Under the pieces are notes generated by a model that was not told the DNA's origin, searched no databases, and was given only the letters and a program-made list of their open reading frames with translations. From the NCBI GenBank assembly GCA_023139025.1, contig JAGLOH010000038.1, forward strand, positions 1 to 11,387: DNA of 11,387 nucleotides, in the 5' to 3' direction. Shown here one piece after another: positions 8,171 through 11,387 of this stretch (its first letter is position 1; each line of letters starts with the position of its first letter). The DNA is from Candidatus Heimdallarchaeota archaeon. Its GTDB lineage: Archaea; Asgardarchaeota; Heimdallarchaeia; Heimdallarchaeales; Heimdallarchaeaceae. A program made the translations under genes and the position numbers.

Positions 8171-8177
8171 CCTCCTT
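8171..8177 (-). promoter_or_regulatory. Strong Shine-Dalgarno sequence, displaced from the transporter ATG
   Basis: AAGGAGG on the minus strand is the best anti-16S match seen in the window, but it ends 24 bases before ATG 8146. The in-frame codons between them contain no stop and no ATG, GTG or TTG. Either the site is fortuitous, or translation begins at an unusual codon such as ATA at 8167-8165. Confidence 0.5.
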
Positions 8178-8204
8178 ATATTTCTATTTCTTGTATTCTT
8201 GGAA

Positions 8205-8216
8205 TTTATATTAAAA
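8205..8216 (-). promoter_or_regulatory. TATA-box-like element for the transporter operon
   Basis: TTTTAATATAAA read on the minus strand. Twenty-five bases downstream puts the transcription start near 8182, giving a leader of about 35 bases that contains the AAGGAGG site. The assignment rests on motif and spacing only. Confidence 0.5.
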
Positions 8217-8245
8217 AACTGTATTAGGTAACAATAAGTCTGTTA

Positions 8246-8259
8246 TTTACTTAAGTAAA
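8246..8259. promoter_or_regulatory. Perfect 14-bp palindrome between divergent promoters (operator candidate)
   Basis: TTTACTTAAGTAAA reads identically on both strands. It lies 30 bases upstream of the minus-strand TATA-like element and 38 bases upstream of the plus-strand one, a sensible place for a dimeric regulator serving both genes. About one such palindrome is expected by chance in an AT-rich window of this size, so its position is the main argument. Confidence 0.35.
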
Positions 8260-8297
8260 ACAATATTACCGAATGAGGTTCTTTCAGAAAACCGCGT

Positions 8298-8309
8298 AAT
8301 TTAAAAACA
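8298..8309 (+). promoter_or_regulatory. TATA-box-like element for the hexuloisomerase gene
   Basis: TAATTTAAAAAC preceded by a GC-rich ACCGCG, which may serve as part of a BRE. The expected transcription start is near 8330, leaving a leader of roughly 65 bases before ATG 8396. Confidence 0.4.
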
Positions 8310-8395
8310 CTACACAAATAATGTGCTTAAGAGAGAAGTAAATGATAGTTTCTAGGTTATCATCTGAGAGTTAACTTGTGGTAAGTTGTGAGAAA

Positions 8396-9070
8396 ATGGT
8401 TAAAAAAAATAATGCAAAAAATGAGAAGCATGTTATGTCAGATGAGCGAATCAAAAAACTTGCTAGTTACACAGAACAACCTGCAATTTTTAGAGCAATG
8501 GAATTGATGGTATTAAACTTACAGGATAATATCAAACACATGACTGATCATTTTGAGTACGTTCAACAAGTTAGGGATAGGTTAATGGTTGATATACAAG
8601 ACAAAAAAAGAATCTATATTTTAGCAAGTGGAAGAAGTGCATATGTAGGTCAGATGTTTCAAACAAGATTAGAGCATTTTGGCGTTGAAAGCCGTTTTAT
8701 CACAAACACAAGATCGGTCCCTCGTTTAAGGGAAGATGATACAATTATAGTAATTAGTGGATCTGGAACAACTCCTATAGTTAAAGCTATGTTAGAAACT
8801 TATTTGATATATAATCCGTTTGTAATTGTCATTACAAGTTATCCTTTGAGTGTTATTGGAAGATTAGGGGATGTTACTGTGAAACTCAAAGGTAGAACTA
8901 AATCTGATTTAGAAAGAAGAGACCAGGGGTTGGATAGTACATTGGCACCTGAAGGAACAGCTTTTGAACATGCTGCTTTAGCTTTTTTGGATGGAATTGT
9001 AGCCGAGTTAGCTGTTTCCCTTCATAGAGATGAAAAAAGCCTTTTAGATCAACATAATCAAGGTCTATAA
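8396..9070 (+). CDS. 6-phospho-3-hexuloisomerase-like SIS-domain protein
   Basis: A 224-residue cytoplasmic sugar-isomerase (SIS) domain protein. It aligns by eye with archaeal 6-phospho-3-hexuloisomerases such as the Methanocaldococcus enzyme: YILASGRSAYVGQMF (about 74-88) forms the first phosphosugar-binding loop, VISGSGTTPIV (119-129) the second, PEGTAFEHAALAFLDGIVAE (185-204) the active-site helix with its conserved Glu, and DEKSLLDQHNQ (212-222) the C-terminal His-bearing motif. The enzyme interconverts 3-hexulose 6-phosphate and fructose 6-phosphate. In archaea it works with hexulose-6-phosphate synthase in the reverse ribulose monophosphate route to pentoses. That partner is not in the window. 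The segment before PEGTAFE is several residues longer than in the Methanocaldococcus protein. The start is uncertain: an in-frame GTG at 8378 adds six residues and ATG 8435 removes thirteen; none has a convincing Shine-Dalgarno. Confidence 0.82.
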   Translation: MVKKNNAKNEKHVMSDERIKKLASYTEQPAIFRAMELMVLNLQDNIKHMTDHFEYVQQVRDRLMVDIQDKKRIYILASGRSAYVGQMFQTRLEHFGVESRFITNTRSVPRLREDDTIIVISGSGTTPIVKAMLETYLIYNPFVIVITSYPLSVIGRLGDVTVKLKGRTKSDLERRDQGLDSTLAPEGTAFEHAALAFLDGIVAELAVSLHRDEKSLLDQHNQGL

Positions 9071-9073
9071 TCC

Positions 9074-9087
9074 ATTTTTATATCTTT
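9074..9087 (+). terminator. T-rich tract after the hexuloisomerase gene (possible archaeal terminator)
   Basis: ATTTTTATATCTTT starts three bases after the stop codon. Archaeal transcription commonly ends at such tracts without a hairpin. The separate TATA-like element of the next gene supports an end here. Confidence 0.35.
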
Positions 9088-9164
9088 GAGATTCAAAATT
9101 TAGAGAATATTCGTTTCTTAGTGAAATTATAGCAAAGTTTAATAGAATTTCATTATAATGGAGA

Positions 9165-9176
9165 CATATATAAATC
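9165..9176 (+). promoter_or_regulatory. TATA-box-like element for the MglA-like GTPase gene
   Basis: ACATATATAAAT is the clearest TATA match in the window. The predicted transcription start is near 9198, giving a leader of about 28 bases to TTG 9226 or 46 bases to ATG 9244. Confidence 0.6.
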
Positions 9177-9243
9177 AAGAAAAGGTTTTAGAATTCGCAC
9201 CTAAAAACCTAAATAAGTAAAAATCTTGGCGGCTAGAAATAAG

Positions 9244-10011
9244 ATGTCAAGCAGTTTAAAAATCAAAGATATTTTCAAAGTAGATGGTTCTGGGATACCG
9301 TATCTAAAATTGGTTATATATGGGCCTTCATTATCGGGTAAAACAAGTATGTTAACTGTCTATAATGTTCTAAGGAAAGTTGAAGATCCTGAAACAATCT
9401 ATTCTTCCTTAAAGAAGATAGATGACCCTAGTGGTAGAACAATCTTTTATGATCAAAGTACCTTTGAATTACCAAAAGGACAAGGTGTAAGTGTTCCAAA
9501 GCTAAGATACCAAGTTTGGACTGTAGCTGGTCAGAAAAGACATTATATTCAAAGAAAAGTTGTCCTTGAGGGTGCTGACGGATTGATATTTATGTTCGAT
9601 CCTAGCAAAAATATGTGGGATGATAATGTAGAAAGCCTTGTTGAGCTCATTGCCCTTAAGGGAGATATCTTAGGGAAATCCTTGCCATTCTTGATCGTTC
9701 TGAATAAGATAGATCTACCTCCTGAAGAGCGTACTCCTACCGATAAGTTTCTTGATTTATTAATTGAAAAGAAACTTGCAGCTAATAAGGGAGAAGCCTA
9801 CATGCGAGTAATTGAAACATCTTGTCTTCAAGCTAGAAACGAATTGATGACTCTTTTGAGAAGTCCTGACATAAAATCAATGCTTGATGAATATGGACGT
9901 CTTAAAAAAGGAGCTAGACCTTTAAGTGTTCAAAAAACTGCTCAGCCAATTGAGCAATTAACACGAGAAATAATTATTCATCGAGTTAAATCTGCTAGAA
10001 GCGAATCTTAA
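9244..10011 (+). CDS. MglA-like small GTPase of the Ras superfamily
   Basis: A 255-residue GTPase. G1 is YGPSLSGKTS (P-loop at residues 27-34), G3 is WTVAGQ (92-97), G4 is NKID (154-157) and G5 is ETSC (191-194). The G3 Thr replaces the usual Asp of DxxG. This substitution, together with RKVVLEGADGLIFMFDPS just after it, is characteristic of MglA-type (bacterial/archaeal polarity and motility) GTPases rather than Ras or Arf. A helical tail of about 55 residues after G5 is longer than in a minimal GTPase and may bind a partner. No lipidation motif or Roadblock/MglB gene is visible. The frame also has a TTG start at 9226 that adds six residues; ATG 9244 is preferred as a standard codon, but neither has a clear Shine-Dalgarno. 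A good TATA-like element precedes it. It may share a transcript with the nuclease-fold gene 32 bases on. Confidence 0.85.
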   Translation: MSSSLKIKDIFKVDGSGIPYLKLVIYGPSLSGKTSMLTVYNVLRKVEDPETIYSSLKKIDDPSGRTIFYDQSTFELPKGQGVSVPKLRYQVWTVAGQKRHYIQRKVVLEGADGLIFMFDPSKNMWDDNVESLVELIALKGDILGKSLPFLIVLNKIDLPPEERTPTDKFLDLLIEKKLAANKGEAYMRVIETSCLQARNELMTLLRSPDIKSMLDEYGRLKKGARPLSVQKTAQPIEQLTREIIIHRVKSARSES

Positions 10012-10019
10012 TATTCTCA

Positions 10020-10034
10020 TTTTTATTTTTTGTT
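10020..10034 (+). terminator. T-rich tract between the GTPase and nuclease-fold genes
   Basis: A run of 15 bases containing 13 T lies nine bases after the GTPase stop. It could end the transcript. However, the 32-base gap has no room for a full promoter, so partial read-through into the next gene is likely. Confidence 0.3.
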
Positions 10035-10043
10035 GAATAGAGA

Positions 10044-10721
10044 ATGGATAACTCAATCGTTACTATATTGAATCATATTTTCAATCGCAATAAAGTAGAT
10101 GTAGCTAATCTTAAAGCGGTGCAAAAAGATAGGTGTATATACCTTCTTACTTCTTTGAATTATTCATTAGAAGAATTCTTCAATAAGATTGATTTCACAG
10201 ATGAAGAAAAGGGTCGAATTCTACTTTCACTTCTTATGCAAGGTATTAGTGTGAAAAATATACTTGAGTTAATTGATTGGAAAGGATTTGAGAATGTTAT
10301 TACTGCTCTTTTTGATGAGTTAGGTTATTCAGTTCTTTCTAATTTTCGATTTAAGGACGAGTTCACAAAATATGAAATTGATGTTCTAGCATTCAAATAT
10401 CCTTACTTATTTTTGATCGATTGCAAACATTATAAGCATCCTTCGCCCTCTATCATGAAAGATGCAGCTGCTAAACAAAAGGAAAGAACAGAAGTACTTT
10501 ATGAAATATTTCCCATCCTTTCAGAAGAACTTATTTCAAAACTTGCTTTACCTTTGAAGAGGGAAGTGAAGCTTTATCCACTAATTCTCTCTTGGAGAGA
10601 TCATAATATTCAGTTCTCTTCAGAAATCCCTATAATTCCCTTTAACAAACTATCAGGCTTTCTTAAAGAAATTGATGAGTTTAGAGATGGTTTATTTTAC
10701 ATTCCATTATATCTGAACTGA
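10044..10721 (+). CDS. PD-(D/E)XK nuclease-fold protein (Mrr/restriction-endonuclease-like)
   Basis: A 225-residue cytoplasmic protein. Residues 1-78 are helical. WKGFENVITALFDELGYSV (79-97) resembles the first helix and strand of Mrr-like nucleases with conserved Glu83. It is followed by YEIDVLAF (110-117) with Asp113 and LFLIDCKHY (122-130) with Asp126 and Lys128. This E...D...DxK arrangement is the PD-(D/E)XK active site, and all the key residues are present. A helix with lysines and Gln145 follows, then a beta-strand-rich C-terminus. The fold covers restriction enzymes, Holliday-junction resolvases and repair nucleases; the substrate cannot be told here. No methyltransferase or specificity gene is adjacent, so a classical restriction-modification unit is unlikely. 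ATG 10044 has only a weak purine stretch upstream. It lies 32 bases after the GTPase stop and may be co-transcribed with it. Confidence 0.72.
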   Translation: MDNSIVTILNHIFNRNKVDVANLKAVQKDRCIYLLTSLNYSLEEFFNKIDFTDEEKGRILLSLLMQGISVKNILELIDWKGFENVITALFDELGYSVLSNFRFKDEFTKYEIDVLAFKYPYLFLIDCKHYKHPSPSIMKDAAAKQKERTEVLYEIFPILSEELISKLALPLKREVKLYPLILSWRDHNIQFSSEIPIIPFNKLSGFLKEIDEFRDGLFYIPLYLN

Positions 10722-10766
10722 AAATCAACTTAACATCATGTTTTGAGTGAAAACAACTGAAAAACT

Positions 10767-10777
10767 CATATATATCA
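10767..10777 (+). promoter_or_regulatory. TATA-box-like element for the right-edge coiled-coil gene
   Basis: TCATATATATC preceded by the A-rich CTGAAAAAC, which may act as a BRE. The expected transcription start is near 10798, about 22 bases before ATG 10820. Confidence 0.5.
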
Positions 10778-10819
10778 TTAACTCAATAATTTGTATAGAT
10801 AAGCTATGAGCTGAATTAA

Positions 10820-11387
10820 ATGGCTATAGAAACGCAAAGTCCTTTCAGTGTTGTGCGCTCTCTCGTGAAGAAATTTTTAGGTGACATGAGAGTTATTCGT
10901 ACAACTTCAGAAGAACAAGTAAAAGCTAGGGCTGAAGAAATTAAAAGTAGTTCTTTAGCACCTGGAAAAGCCCAATATTCTGTATCTGAAGTTGATAAAA
11001 TTATTCGAAATTTCAAAGATAGTTATGTGGGTCTTTTGCGAGATATCCACCTAATGGTTGTTACAGAAAGCACTAGTAAGATTCGTCAAGGTATAGAACA
11101 GGGATATGTTGATGCGAAAATGATTACTCAAGAAATGCTTGGTGAGCTTGAGAAATTAAGGGTTGAAGCTGCAAAAATTCCTGGGTATGAAACGAAAATT
11201 CAAGATGATGCTTTGAAAATCGATGAATTAAATGATCAAATTGGAAATCTTAAAGCTGAGACAATCTCTATACAAAATGAGTTGACAGATATTCAGTCAG
11301 TTCTCAAAAGCAAAGACCAAGCCATAGGAGAACTATCTGAAAAAGCAACTACAATGGGCGTGGATCAAACTATAATTGAAGCTAGAG
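10820..11387 (+). CDS. Coiled-coil protein of unknown function (3' end outside the window)
   Basis: An open frame from ATG 10820 to the window edge gives 189 residues plus one base, with no stop. It begins MAIETQSPFSVVRSLVKKF, so there is no signal peptide. Residues about 30-105 are mixed helical and polar. From about residue 105 onward the sequence is charged with heptad-like Leu/Ile spacing (for example KIDELNDQIGNLKAE) and should form a coiled coil continuing past the edge. Codon use and A+T content match the neighbours. A TATA-like element lies at 10767-10777, so it probably has its own promoter rather than reading through from the nuclease-fold gene 98 bases upstream. A structural, scaffold or chromosome-associated role is possible, but no named family is recognised. 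Confidence 0.7.
   Translation, partial: MAIETQSPFSVVRSLVKKFLGDMRVIRTTSEEQVKARAEEIKSSSLAPGKAQYSVSEVDKIIRNFKDSYVGLLRDIHLMVVTESTSKIRQGIEQGYVDAKMITQEMLGELEKLRVEAAKIPGYETKIQDDALKIDELNDQIGNLKAETISIQNELTDIQSVLKSKDQAIGELSEKATTMGVDQTIIEAR

Noticed and set aside
10740..10754. Hairpin GTTTT-GAGTG-AAAAC after the nuclease-fold gene as a terminator
   Set aside because: Only five A/T-rich pairs and no T-tract follows; it is too weak to support.
10816..11016. A 66-residue open frame on the minus strand
   Set aside because: It lies opposite the longer coiled-coil gene beginning at 10820, which has a promoter-like element and coherent protein composition.

Overview
The window reads as chromosomal DNA from an archaeon, most plausibly an Asgard (Promethearchaeota) lineage. 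The archaeal assignment rests on a UPF0200 dephospho-CoA-kinase-like protein, a stand-alone 6-phospho-3-hexuloisomerase, TATA-box-like elements about 25 bases upstream of inferred transcription starts, and AT-rich DNA with some Shine-Dalgarno sites. The Asgard suggestion is weaker. It comes from the MglA/Ras-type GTPase, the coiled-coil proteins and exofacial domains rich in N-glycosylation sequons. No rRNA, tRNA, insertion sequence, CRISPR array or phage gene is visible.

The left block (about 1-1835, plus strand) holds a UPF0200 P-loop kinase-like gene, preceded by an unusual GC-rich segment (62-131) that can close into a stem-loop, and then a coiled-coil/winged-helix protein. The middle block (1830-8146, minus strand) is a tightly packed three-gene unit read right to left: a 12-TM MMPL/RND-superfamily transporter, a signal-peptide-bearing surface protein with a C-terminal membrane anchor, and a 596-residue PIN-domain protein. 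Its genes overlap or abut by a few bases, and its tail overlaps the stop of the preceding plus-strand gene by 6 bp.

The divergent intergenic region 8147-8377 carries promoter-like elements facing both ways and a perfect 14-bp palindrome between them. The right block (8378-11387, plus strand) encodes a 6-phospho-3-hexuloisomerase-like SIS protein, an MglA-like GTPase with a variant G3 motif, a small PD-(D/E)XK nuclease-fold protein, and the N-terminal 189 residues of a coiled-coil protein that runs off the window.

The most distinctive item is the transporter/surface protein/PIN operon: a membrane system linked to a cytoplasmic protein with an apparently intact nuclease active site. Its function cannot be derived from sequence alone. 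The other items worth following are the structured leader of the UPF0200 gene, the MglA-type GTPase next to a nuclease-fold gene, and the strong Shine-Dalgarno sequence that does not match the annotated ATG of the transporter. No defence system or other recognised multi-gene novelty can be claimed with confidence.
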